Source: Helichrysum umbraculigerum
Taxonomy: Eukaryota; Streptophyta; Magnoliopsida; Asterales; Asteraceae
Assembly: GCA_949592205.1 (NCBI GenBank)
Contig: CATIUR010000005.1
Coordinates: 33,957,679 to 34,021,678 of the forward strand
Length of the DNA: 64,000 nt
Direction of reading: 5' to 3'
In this document: piece by piece, positions 46,851 to 58,111 of the stretch
Numbering within the stretch: position 1 is the first letter of the stretch
Layout of the letters: every line of letters begins with the position of its first letter
Notes under the pieces: model-generated
Told to the model about the DNA's origin: nothing
Seen by the model: only the letters and a program-made list of their open reading frames with translations
Database searches by the model: none
Translations under genes and position numbers: made by a program

Positions 46851-48450
46851 CTGAGGTTTTTTTTTAGTAATGTTTGTTTTTTTAATTTTTAATTAATAAG
46901 GAGTCAAAGAGTTCGTCCTTATTTCTAGTCAAAAGTTGCTGAGATTTGTTATTAGGCATCTCAAGTCAAACGGAAAGGGATGGCCATTAATTAGTATTTG
47001 TTTTATATATTTAATATTTATATCAATCGATTTTATTTTGAAAAAGAAAACATATTAATTAATTATTACTTTTTGAAATTTAAAAATCTGAAATCAAAAT
47101 TTAAAATTCAAATATTTGGCTTCCCTATAATATTGCAACAAAAACCTGATTAGTTAGGGGTACAATGGTAAATTAAGTCCATCAAAAAGGAGATATTACG
47201 TAAACATTGTTGGTAGACTAAATCAACGGCTAAGATCAATCTGGCTAATTCATCTAAAGGGTAGGATTAATTCATTTTAAACTAATTTAAAAATGTTTAC
47301 ACCTTTTAACTCCTCCAATTAATATTATAGAGAAGAGATTGCTAAATACAGGATGTACATTGCTCTTCAAATGATTATAAACAATAAATCGTAGTATGAT
47401 TAAAACTGAGACATTATTTTCAATTACTTAATTATACTGTAATAAATTGACACGTGCTATAAAATACTATGTGTCATGCCATTATATGAATGTTACATGT
47501 TTTTTTTCCTAATTGTTTTCATAAATGTTAATAGTCATAATTCATAGTGACATTATTAATTAACAGGAGTTAGTATCCGAGTTGCATATGTGGAATTATA
47601 AATTTGAATACATTCTAACTATTTAGACATATCCAAATTTTAATGGTAAATACAGTAAACTATGAATTAATCTCTTGAAGCCTAACAATATATTACAAAC
47701 GTACTTATACTAATTTGTAATACTATTTAATGAAAGACTTAAGGTAAAAGTCTAATCGTAAACGACATATATGTTTTGTTAATATGTTCTTTCAGAAAAA
47801 TGAAAAAAAAAAAAAATTTGTCATAAGGGAGAATATTGAAATTTTATATTCATCATGAATACATTATTATAGATATCTATTTAATTTACGATATTAAAAC
47901 ATATTTGTGAACATTTAATTTTGATGTTATTATTTGAAAATATCCGACGTAACGTGTGGGCATGATATTACTTGTCTAACTCAACCACAAGTCTTTGTTT
48001 GTTTTTCCGTAACTAATTTAAACGCACCTTTAGTAATTTAGTTTCCAACTAAATGTCTTTTGTTTGTAGTACAACTTTTTATCTAAATTCATTGTGAGTG
48101 TGACTTAAGATTTTGTAAGTTTATTGTATGATATGGACACAGAATGGTGAGTCTGCATGGGATGGCCACGTGAAGACGGCAATTAAGAAGTCAGAAGTGG
48201 GGACTGAGTCTAGGAGCGTAGCATATTTGGATTTAATGCGTGTCACGATCATTTTCTGCTATGCTAGATTGCTAGGCTATAACGCTATATCTGGTGGTTG
48301 CACATAGCATCCACTAATTCCATCGTATCGTATTTATATTTATTACTGGTCATATATCATACTTTGGTTTCTAGCCTCTCATTTTGTGTTTCCAGTTTTT
48401 GAGTCATTGACACATTTGCATTTCCCTATAAATCTCTTTAAACTTTACCA
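46851..48450. other. Intergenic, with decayed Helitron-like sequence
   Basis: On the minus strand near 47344, TCTCTTCTCTATAATATTAA resembles a Helitron 5' end. On plus at 47941-47974, CCGACGTAACGTGTGGG followed by CATGATATTACTT resembles a mutated Helitron 3' end. No ORF. Confidence 0.35.
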
Positions 48451-48727
48451 AGAGCATATATAGTTAACACCGTTCTATCGGCATATATTCTTATGTTGGA
48501 CAGCATTTTGTTACTCCCTTATGACGTTCAGAAACAGTCCAGTTCAAAATGCCGCTTAATTTGTTATTATTTGTTTTCCTCTCACACATATTAATATAAA
48601 AAATCAAAAATACATTTCGAGAATATTAGAACAATGTAAACTCAATATTCTTCACTTCTACACATTTTGAGCATTAGTATTCTCACAAAAACACTTTAAA
48701 AATACAATGTCACCACTTCTCGTGCTC
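48451..48727. mobile_element. About 277-bp Harbinger-related MITE
   Basis: Starts AGAGCAT and ends …GTCACCACTTCTCGTGCTCT, close in sequence to the end of the Harbinger remnant at 35420-35486. The short inverted AGAGCA ends are seen. The target duplication is not clear. Confidence 0.45.
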
Positions 48728-49130
48728 TAATTAGTATCTTACAAGTACTGGTAATTAATTAATATCTTTAATTTGATTAACACCTAGGTTTTATTTCAAG
48801 TATATATATACTAGTAATAAATTTGGAGGTCTGTTATAAACGTTTCGTTTCAAGAAAGCACGAGATTTATCATGATCTACATATGATTTTTTGTTATGTA
48901 ATGGTGATATTTCACCCTATAACTTATTATATCTTCGTCTGAGATAAGATCCAGTTTGTGAAGTAAAATTCCTAAGGAAATTATATACGATTCGTTTATT
49001 CATAATAGCTATCAATGTTTTATTCACCGAATATCTAATACGGAGTATAAAATTCTGTTTAATGAAATATTCATCTATAGAACAAGAGTTGAAAATATTT
49101 ACAAAAAAGTTACATACCTCTAAATTGTTG
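48728..49130. other. Intergenic
   Basis: AT-rich. One TACGGAGTAT word at 49038. Nothing else supported. Confidence 0.45.
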
Positions 49131-50871
49131 TGTAACACCCTAAAAATTTAAATTATAGCAAAAGTAATAATGTTAATACGTACATACAGTAATTACTATT
49201 ATATACTTATTACAAAACTTCTGATGTTGTACAAATAATAAACTATCATGTATTTGTTTGGCCGATTAGCTTTTTACAAGAAAATCAAAACAAAAGTATG
49301 TACTACATGAGTGAGTAATATGCAATAAGTTAAGCTCTTAGCCTTCCAATGTCAGTTACAAGAAAAACAAAAATAATGTACGTCATCTTCATTATTTCTT
49401 TATTGATTATTGATATATGTAATGTTTTTAAGATCGACTAAGATGGATCGCCTAAATTCATAATATGTCAAAATATATGTCAAAACTTGATCGTTTGATG
49501 CATGGATATGTAATCAACTTACTTTTGAGTATAATAATCATATATCTTTTACTACTATTAATCAAATGAAGAGACGTGAGAATGATATGATAGACACATT
49601 ATAAAAGAAAATAGATGGTGGTGGGTTCTACGATTTTGAAATATGAAGTTTCTATTTCTTAAGGATAATATGGTTCCAATCATGAATAATTTATAGATTT
49701 CATCGTGGATAAGGAATGGGTAATCAAGTTAACATAATGTACACGTTGACGCTTTGTATGAGATATGTAATTATTTTAGTTTATCATTGATTTAAAATGG
49801 GATATATATATGTATGAGTCTTGAAATATCAATAAAAGAAAATAAAAACACTTACAAAAGTTTATCAAAACAGTATATTTATTAATAAATAGTATGACAT
49901 ATGTTGTAGATTAATTGTCTGATGAAGAAGTAGGATCGGGTTCTCTATGAGACTTTATGATCGCTTTAGTACGGATTCTAATCTTACTTTTAAGATTTCA
50001 TATGATTTGATACATGCTTGTTTGTTCAATTTCTTGAATCTTTGATCGTTTGTACGTTCGTTTAATATCTATCCCTGAATAAGGATTCCTATATGTTTTG
50101 CTTAAGATCATTTCATATGTTTAAATTTGTAAGATTCGTATGATATTCGTCTCAAGCCCTTTAATTTGTTTGTACCCATGTGATAATATATATGCTCTGA
50201 GTTTGATATGTACGTTTCGTTTCACTCTGATACCCGAGTTAACCACCTATGGGGGTACCATAGGGGCGTCATTGTGGCACCAATGACGTCACACTACCGT
50301 GGCGGTGGGATCAGTCCACGGAGTCTCTTTGTTTGCTTTGTGAGAGCACTTAATTTGGCCACTAGGAGGCGTATGGGTCGACCATAGGATATATGATATG
50401 ATATGATATGTTTTGGTGGATAGTTATGTTGTGCCCACACGCCATCGTACATTTTATGGTACATATGGATCGGCCGGTCCTATGTACATTTGTACATTTA
50501 TGATTTGTATGAGTTCATTGGGTATCTCCATATGATTTCTTCGCATATTCATATATTTAGATATTTTATATATGTCCATTATAACCCGACTTGTTTGTTA
50601 GCGACCAGGTTTGTTGAATCTTCGTTTCGTTTATATTTGTAACTTATAATTATTGTTTATTTGTTTATCTGTTCACTGGGCGTTTGGTTCAGCCGCATTT
50701 TCTTTCTCCGCGGCAGGTAATCAGGTTATGCATAAGGGAAAAGGGAAAAGTGCTTAGGATATGAGACTTGTCTAGAAGACCATTAGAGATGGAGTGAAAA
50801 CTACCATATGCTATTAGGTATATATGCTTTGTATTAGTGTGACATTCCGTCCTTAGGGGAGAGGTGTTACA
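49131..50871 (+). mobile_element. Solo LTR, 1741 bp, gypsy-like
   Basis: Begins TGTAACACCC and ends GGTGTTACA, an inverted pair typical of plant gypsy LTRs. The flanks TGTTG (49126-49130) and TGTTC (50872-50876) agree at four of five positions, fitting an old 5-bp target duplication. No internal region or second LTR is present, so it was probably left by recombination between two LTRs. The GC-richer zone 50225-50480 is likely R/U5. It is unrelated to the LTRs at 1 and 15422. Confidence 0.78.
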
Positions 50872-50876
50872 TGTTC

Positions 50877-51421
50877 GATCTCCCCTTAACTATAACTAAT
50901 ACTTAATCAACCAGAAGAAGGTGCGTATTTATATTTATATAATTATAAATACTTTACCAAATAAAGAGAGTTTAACTCTTTCTGAAAATAATAGCTAATT
51001 GGGAGGATCGGTTATTGTAATAAATATATTAGTTAGGTACAAGGATAACATTAGTTGTATGTATGATGTTTTCATGTGGAAATGGGCAGAGAGACAGATC
51101 GAGGTAATGGGGTCTGCAGATAGATAGGGTGGTGTTTGTTAGCAGCAGAGTGGCTTAATGGAAGGTGTGCGTATTCAATATCAATATCAATATTAATTAT
51201 ATAGGTTCAATTCGGATAACCATCTCATATTATCTGCTATATATGGTGTATTTTACCACTGCATGTACGCTAGACTAGATATAAATTTTGGGTTTAAAAA
51301 CATATGATTATATTTTGATAAAAATAAAGGTATATAGCTATAAAATTAGAATGAGTGGCTATTTATACACTACCGAGTTGATCATATACACTGTTAATTT
51401 ATATGGAGTATTTTATAGTGT

Positions 51422-51475
<54 letters not shown>

Positions 51476-51492
51476 GTGGTGTGTGTTACCAA
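50877..51492. other. Intergenic; (AT)22 microsatellite at 51429-51472
   Basis: The short frames here are AT-repeat products. Nothing else supported. Confidence 0.55.
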
Positions 51493-52304
51493 TCTCTACA
51501 TCTCTACACCCTTATAAAGGGTTTGCTCCATTTCTTCTTTAACTTAAAATTTTAAAGAAAGCAAATTACAAAATTGCCCCTATTTAAATTCAATGAGACG
51601 ACTTTACCCTTTTATAAATTTGGAAATAAACTCCATTTCTTCCATTTCTTCATTTAGAAACTATGTTCCTTTTGTAATTAATTTAGAAAGTATCTCCTTT
51701 GCCCGTTCTTCTTTGTGCAAGGTAAGAAGTCAACAAAAGAAATACCAACTAATTGTAATTGGTTTGATTGTTCTACTACTAAAAATTTGACCACCTTATT
51801 TGTAAAATGGGATTGATTTTTGTTGATTTGCTATGCTTACAATCACCTTCTACCTCCCTAACATATTTATATATACATGTTAATTTGCTATACTTTATAT
51901 ACCGTTACATAATACTCCCTCCGTCCCAAATTTATAGTTCAGTATTCCATTTTGGACTATCCCAAATTAATTGTCCACTTGCATAAATAGATAAAAATGA
52001 TGAGATAAAATACTTTTATACCCCTAATTTATATATATAAGACAAAAAGGCAGGTAAAAAGTAAAGGGTAAAAATGTCATCTTATCAAGAAATAGGAGAG
52101 AAGTTGATATTTTCTTAAACTGCGTGTTTTTTGTCTGGAGACAATTAAATTGAGACGAATGGAGTATTATGTTACATGTATCGGTATCATTGTACATTAT
52201 CGATCATTGTATAATGTAAAACATGTTGTTCGCAAACAATTGAGTATATCGTTTTTGATCAATGTTAAAATCTTTACCGCTGCAACGTGCGGGTACTCAA
52301 CTAG
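51493..52304 (+). mobile_element. Candidate small Helitron, with a nested Stowaway
   Basis: 3' end: CCGC/GCGG stem at 52277-52292, then GTACTCAA, CTAG (52301-52304) and T. Possible 5' end: TCTCTACATCTCTACACC at 51493, preceded by A. This fits insertion between A and T. The 5' end is only a guess. Confidence 0.4.
51915..52164. mobile_element. Stowaway MITE (Tc1/mariner)
   Basis: CTCCCTCCGTCCCAAATTTA at the left and its degenerate inverse AATTGAGACGAATGGAG at the right, flanked by TA on both sides (51913-51914, 52165-52166). 250 bp, no coding capacity. Confidence 0.85.
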
Positions 52305-52557
52305 TTAAGTACAAAGTGGATGTGGCTAAAGTTGAAAGTGTATAAATCGTCAAACGTTGTTAAAGTTCTTCTTGTAAAGATGTTAATAAAAATCTGAATT
52401 AAGCATTAATTATAATTAACAGTGTTTGTTGCCATTAATTTTACGATAATACTATATTTCATACCAGATATATATTGCTTGCACCGCACCTTACACGTTT
52501 TCATTAGATCCACAAGCCTTGACCATTGATTTTGTGTAGTACGGAGTATATGATTTG

Positions 52558-53767
52558 GAGTAAATTACATTGCCAGTCCCTGTGGTTATACCTATATTAC
52601 GGACCCAGTCCTCGAGTCGGATATTGTGCGGATCCAGTCCCTTGACCCGGTTTTTTGTTTCATTGCCGGTCCCTCCTCCAATTAAAATAAGGGTACAATA
52701 GTCTTTTTATTATTTTCTTTTCATTTACATATTATCTTTTGAATATACTAGTAATAAACTAAAAAGATTTATTATTATTATTATACATATATACAAAATA
52801 TATATAGTTGCAGAAAGGAAAGCAGCAACGGAAAACACCATTTCTTTTTCTTTTTTGTTTCCTTTTGACTTCATTCTCATTTCTTATATGAATATACATA
52901 TATCCAAATCGATTATAAACCCAGCAAAACGAAAGCAACATCTTATTATCTGTACCGTCTTTGGAGAAGAATCAAACTGTTGTACAACCACCGTCGTCAA
53001 TTACCGCCTTTGCAGTTCAGATCTGGGCGACGGTGGTGGCGGGTTTTCAACGGCAGCAAACGGGGGCCTGCTAGCTCTCCAACACACACATCCACTTCAA
53101 TCGTTCACTTCATTCCACCGTCAGAAGTCGCTACCAGAAAAGACAACCGGTGACAGACTGACATTAGCCCAGTGACAGTGGCTTCTGTGATCGTGAAATT
53201 AGCGACCGGTAGAGAGAGTTGAAGGTGCAATTGTGGATCTCTAGCGGTGTTAATAATTGAGAGAGGTGAAGGTGTGGTTGCTTCGCTGCCGGCGAAAATG
53301 GTAGTCGTCGGAGGTTCGTTTGATGAAGGAAGAAAAGGAAAATCATTGTAGGTGAAAAAATATGAAAATTGTTGTGCTGCTTTGATTTGTTGTACGTATA
53401 CAGAAGCATGAACATTGTTGCAAATGAATGTATTCAGAAAAGTTGTAGCCTTGCAGGTGAAAGGATGAAGATGAAATGGTTTTGTGCCTTTGCCATATAT
53501 TATCTTTATTAATTAAACAAAACAATGCACATTAAAAAGTGGGGTAATCAAAGTTTGACACGTAGAATATAGAAATAATTAATATATTAGAAAATAAAAA
53601 GTTTAAAGTTTAAGGGTATTTCAGTCATTTCGATTGAACTCGTACGGATGGGGGACCGGCAATGAAACGAAAAACCGGGTCAAGGGACTGAATCCGCACA
53701 ATACCCGACCCGAGGACTGGATCCGTAATATAGGTATAACCACAGGGACCGGCAATGTAATTTACTC
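52558..53767. mobile_element. Pack-MULE-like element, 1210 bp, with exact 9-bp target duplication
   Basis: Terminal inverted repeats of about 130 bp begin GAGTAAATTACATTGCC on each strand and run through GTCCCTGTGGTTATACC and TCCAGTCC...GACCCGG. The flanks are exact 9-bp repeats TATGATTTG (52549-52557, 53768-53776). There is no transposase. The interior (about 52960-53340) is clearly richer in G+C than all neighbours and contains coding-like GGCGACGGTGGTGG and CCACCGTC-type sequence, as expected of a captured host gene fragment. Frames in it are short (up to about 106 codons), so it is not called a gene. Confidence 0.82.
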
Positions 53768-53776
53768 TATGATTTG

Positions 53777-54199
53777 TTAACTTTTGAGAAGGGGGAATGC
53801 ATGTGAACCCCACGTGGTATTGTTAAGAGTATGTTGGAGCAATCACCCCATCCGCGTTGGTCCCATTTAAGTGGAAACATTCAATCATATAATTTGGGGT
53901 TCACGCCCTGCTATTGTTCCAAACATATGTCATCTCTTCCAAGACACCTACAACGCCAATTTCTAAACGTTGTTAATATTACTCGTATAATTAAAGAACC
54001 ATGTAATGTTGATTGTTACGATTATTTTTTAATGATATGTAATATGTTTTTGTCAATTTACGTGCGTATGTAAAACCTATAAAGGGTGTTAAAGATTAGG
54101 AATGCAAATAAGTCTATATTTTATATTCTTATTATATATACATACTTGCACATTCTACACTACAATTCACACCTCAATCTTTCTTTTTTCATAATAAGT
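53777..54199. other. Left flank of Harbinger transposase remnant
   Basis: Contains the AAAGGGTGTTAAAG word at about 54078, possibly the left end of the element. Otherwise AT-rich. Confidence 0.4.
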
Positions 54200-54221
54200 C
54201 AATACACATTTTACATTAAAA

Positions 54222-54855
54222 ATGTCTTCCAATTATCATTCCGACGACGAAACGACGATACAACTTCTCATTATTGCTCGTAATTATCATAACTAGGTTT
54301 AAATTTTTTTAAAAGAAGCTGAACGTTTCGACGCTCATTCACGTCGCTACATATATCGTGATTGAGCAACGGCGAAACAAAGGTTAATGAATAATTACTT
54401 TGTGGAAAATGCGAAATATCCGCACGAATATTTCAAATGCCGGTTGGGTATGAGTCAACGTTTATTCCTCCAAATTTCTAAAGTTATTAGTACTTATTCT
54501 ATCGAACCTCTTCTCGAATATTCAACTGCGGTTTCGTCAACGAGTTGATACTCGTGGCGATCCGGGTTTTACTACCATTCAAAAAGTCACTTCTGTCATT
54601 CGTCAATTAGCATACGGTAAAAGTCTGGATGCCTTTGACGAATATTTACAAATGTCGAAAATAGTCTCTTGTGACACTTTACAAAGTTTTACAAAGTGCA
54701 TAATTGATGTATATTTTCAAATGTGTACAAGAGAGAACCAACAAAATTTTACAAGGAACTACGTGATCAAGAGGTGCACGAGAGACTTCAAGCCGACCTT
54801 GTTGAGCATCTTTAGAGGAATTGTCCGCAGGGTTAGAATGAAGCGAATCCTGTAA
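54222..54855 (+). pseudogene. PIF/Harbinger transposase remnant lacking the DDE core
   Basis: Reads as the N-terminal part of a plant Harbinger transposase: from ATG 54222 a short Asp-rich start, then MNNYFVENAKYPHEYFKCRL and MSQRLFLQISKVI at about 54385-54495, a frameshift, then GDPGFTTIQKVTSVIRQLAY and GKSLDAFDEYLQMS at about 54555-54660. After that the frame jumps to what looks like the extreme C-terminus (LRDQEVHERLQADLVEHL near 54760-54810). The catalytic DDE region in between is missing. There are several stops and at least one frameshift, so it is inactive. The family call comes from the conserved wording of these N-terminal motifs. Confidence 0.7.
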
Positions 54856-54859
54856 AGTA

Positions 54860-55242
54860 GATATTTTTAAATTGTTGTCTTTAAAATTATGTATTTATTT
54901 TTAGAATTTATAATTTTTTCATCTAATTTAATGAATGAAATTCATTTTTATTTATTTATTTTATTTAAATTAATTTGTTCAGTTATTTGTATTTAAAAAA
55001 CTTAAAAATAAAAAAGTTTAGAACACTATCTTCTACATCCCCAATTTTCAGCTCCGGTGGAACACTGTAAAAATAGTATCTCCACACCCTTTGCTCTAAT
55101 TAACTAATAATAAATGTTGTGGAATCAACCAATCAATCAATCAAATAAGTCATATCTTCATATTTCTCAATGAACACCTTCTATTTTAAGGGTGTGCAAG
55201 AAACCGAATTAACAAAAATTTAATGGATAACGGATGGTTTGT
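54860..55242. other. Right end of Harbinger remnant, then intergenic
   Basis: 55021-55097 (GAACACTAT...CACACCCTTTGCTC followed by TAA) is the probable terminus. Its reverse begins GAGCAAAGGGTGT, matching AAAGGGTGT near 54077 on the left. Confidence 0.45.
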
Positions 55243-55727
55243 GTAACATCCTCTTTATGGGCCTAGGAGTAATACGATAATTTCTATTTTACTTTATTAT
55301 ATATTTGTGTTAGACATAATTTATATTATTTGTGTAATTAAAAAAATGAATAGGTCAATTAGTTAAATGACTTATTGTGAATAGTAAAATATTGTTTCTT
55401 TTAAATTGTTATAGTTGTCGGTAAAATAAAACTTATTGTTTTCGCAAATGGTTTTTAATTCCAGACAAAAAAAAAAAAAAAAAAAAAGATAATATTTGAC
55501 TAACTAATATTGAGGTCGGTTTGGGGATACCGACCTAACTCCACCACTTACCAAATTTATGCATGTATCTCACTTTTCACTCTATTAATTCCACCCACAC
55601 TTAGAAATTAAGAGGAATCAAAGTGAAAACAATTAACATTCATTCTTGAAGCTGTGATTTGATTCAAACATCTGACCTTCTTCATCATCATCTTGTTAGC
55701 ATCTTAATTGTAAGTGTATTTTTGCCC
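55243..55727 (+). repeat. Probable truncated LTR fragment
   Basis: Starts TGTAACATCCTC, like a gypsy LTR start, and later has an 8-bp hairpin (AGGTCGGT / ACCGACCT at about 55512-55535). It runs into a TA repeat at 55728 and no matching TGTTACA end is found. A22 run at about 55467-55488. Confidence 0.4.
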
Positions 55728-57600
55728 TATATATATATATATATATATATAGTGGGAGGATCCAAGGGGAAGCCTTTGATCTTAGGGAAGGGGGAAGTTT
55801 GCTGATCACCGTTGATTTCATCCGGTAACTTTTCTCCCGACCAAAACTTCACGTATAATGAAATTAACCTGTTAGGGGTATATTTGTCCTTACGTTCCTC
55901 CTCCATCAAAAATCATATCACCGTCAATTGCAATCCACGTGTTCTCTTCTACTTTTGTCATTATCAATTGAATTTGTGCTCAAAAAAATTCAATTTCCAT
56001 TCACGCTCTGCTTTTGTACTCAAATGTAAAACCTAAAGCTTTTCACTTATTAAATTCGTATACAAGATCTTCTATTCATTTATAACGAAATACACTTATA
56101 AATCGTGCGTATGTCATATTCGTCTTCATCAATTTGGATTTTAGGTCTTATCTTTGTAATTTTCAGCTTTAATGGTATCCTATGGTTTTGGTATGCAATT
56201 TTAATTAGATGCTTATTTCTTTTTCTTTTTGGATTTAATTCTGTCCGTTTCCTGTTAATAAATCATATGGTTTCTCAATTTTTAAATCGCATGAATTTGG
56301 TTTTTTATGCTAGATATATTTCCCCTTAATATTCACTAATGAATATTAGATTATTATGTCACATTTATCTTACCCGTAAGTTTCAATCGAAGTATTCAGC
56401 ATTGACTATTAATGAATACATCGATTCACATGATTACTTTGATTCCTCTTAACATTCTGCTATACCAACATTTAATGATTTATATATGAATATCAACTTC
56501 GCACTATCTTTTTTAGTCTAGGCATCAGGTGATGAATATTAATTATCATATACATGAGTGATCCAAGAGGAAATTAATTTTTGGGAAGGGGAGAGATGTT
56601 AACATTCATTACGAACAATCTTAACTTCGTCAATAGAATGGTGCACAAATAAATGTGAAATATAACAAATGTTGATCAAAATTAGTGATACTATGAATGT
56701 TAACATTCTAAGTGGGAAATGTTAATTAACATTAAGATGATGAATTTTAAAATTAAATATATTCATCACCTAATATAATGATTTAACATTCATCATCCTG
56801 AATAATAACTAATATTCATCGCGTTGAATGTTAACGATTTATCAAATAATTATTCATCGGATGATCTTCTTACTTAAAAGAAAATTCATCCATGAATATA
56901 TATTCTTTATAACATCGATTTTGATTAATATTAACTGCTAAAAATATATATTTTTTGACATTTTGATTGTTAAAATTAAGATGGTTCGTGATGAATGTTA
57001 ACGTTTTCTTCCAAAAAAACATCACTTCCATCTAGGTCATGTCTCATATCATATATACATACGTTGCTGAATGTTATAACTTAAAATTTATTATTTAATA
57101 CGAGCACTATACATTTATAAATGTATTACAACTTAGTAATAACGTTGATAAATGTTATAAGTTAACATTAATTTTGATAAATATAAAGTGATAAAATTAA
57201 TTTTTGATGAAAAATCATTGATAACATTCATTCACAAATGTTAACGGGTATAATTTAATTTAATTTAATTGTTATACCTTAACATTCATTTTGCTAATTA
57301 TTAAATGATAACATTCATTTTCGTGAATAATAAGTGATAATATTATTATTTAGTTGTTATAACATAACATTCATTTTGATGAATATTAATCAATATCATT
57401 AAATTGCATGTATATTAAGTGATAACTGTTATTGATAAATTTTATAGCTTTGATTTCAATTGTTACAAATTAATTAACATTCATTTTGATAAATATTATT
57501 TGATAACTTTCGTTTTGATAAATTTTAAGTGATAACATTCATTAAATTTTATCGTATATGATATTAAAGGATAATGTTCATCATAACCAGTTTCATACTT
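55728..57600. repeat. AT-rich tract of degenerate AACATTCATTTTGAT / GATAAATATTAAGTGATAAC repeats
   Basis: After (TA)12 at 55728-55751 comes GTGGGAGGATCCAAGGGGAA and then a unique stretch. From about 56580 the words AACATTCAT, TTTTGATAAAT and AAGTGATAAC recur, densest at 57170-57560, with both AACATTCAT and its reverse ATGAATGTT. No ORF. No target duplication or terminal repeat seen for the block as a whole. Confidence 0.6.
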
Positions 57601-58096
57601 TGTTGGTGCATTTTGTGTGTCAGTCAGTTGGTCAAACTATTGTAATTGTCAAAGTCAATTAGTCTACGTATGATGTGTTTAGTGTGTATATTCGAGTATG
57701 TAAACGAAATATAATTATATAGAATATACATAGAATTGGGCTAGCGACGTTGGGTCAGACGTCGCAAGGGTCTGGGCCTGCGACGTTGGGCTTAACGTCG
57801 CAGGGTCCGATAGGTGTGATATAAATACGAGTGTTAGGTTTCATTTAGGGTTGATAAAACCCTAGAGAGTGTGAGAAGCGTTTTAGAGATAGAGAGAGAG
57901 CCGTGAGGTGAGAAACGAGTTGGTGAGAAACGAGTCTGTGAAAGTCTGTAATCGATATATTATCAATTGTGAATATATACAAGATTATAGAGAATTGCGT
58001 TTTTGATTCGATTAATACGTTCATATATCTGATTGCTTGTTATTCCGCACTAGCAATTGAGCGATCCGATCAGATTCGAAGTGTACGGGACTATCA
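57601..58096 (+). repeat. 5' LTR of gag-only element copy 2
   Basis: 496 bp, TGTTGGTGCATTTTGTGTG...GGGACTATCA. Contains GCGACGTTGGG...AACGTCGCAGGG (57780-57806), then TATAAATACGAG (57821-57832), the likely TATA box. Confidence 0.95.
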
Positions 58097-58098
58097 AC

Positions 58099-58111
58099 TG
58101 GTATCAGAGCC
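58099..58111 (+). other. Primer-binding site of copy 2
   Basis: TGGTATCAGAGCC, two bases after the LTR. Exact initiator-Met type. Confidence 0.95.

Noticed and set aside
51288..51542. 84-codon ORF over the AT repeat
   Set aside because: The central Tyr-Ile repeat is the translated (AT)22 microsatellite.
52855..53175. 106-codon ORF inside the Pack-MULE-like element
   Set aside because: It is confined to captured filler with no complete domain, so it is probably a gene fragment.
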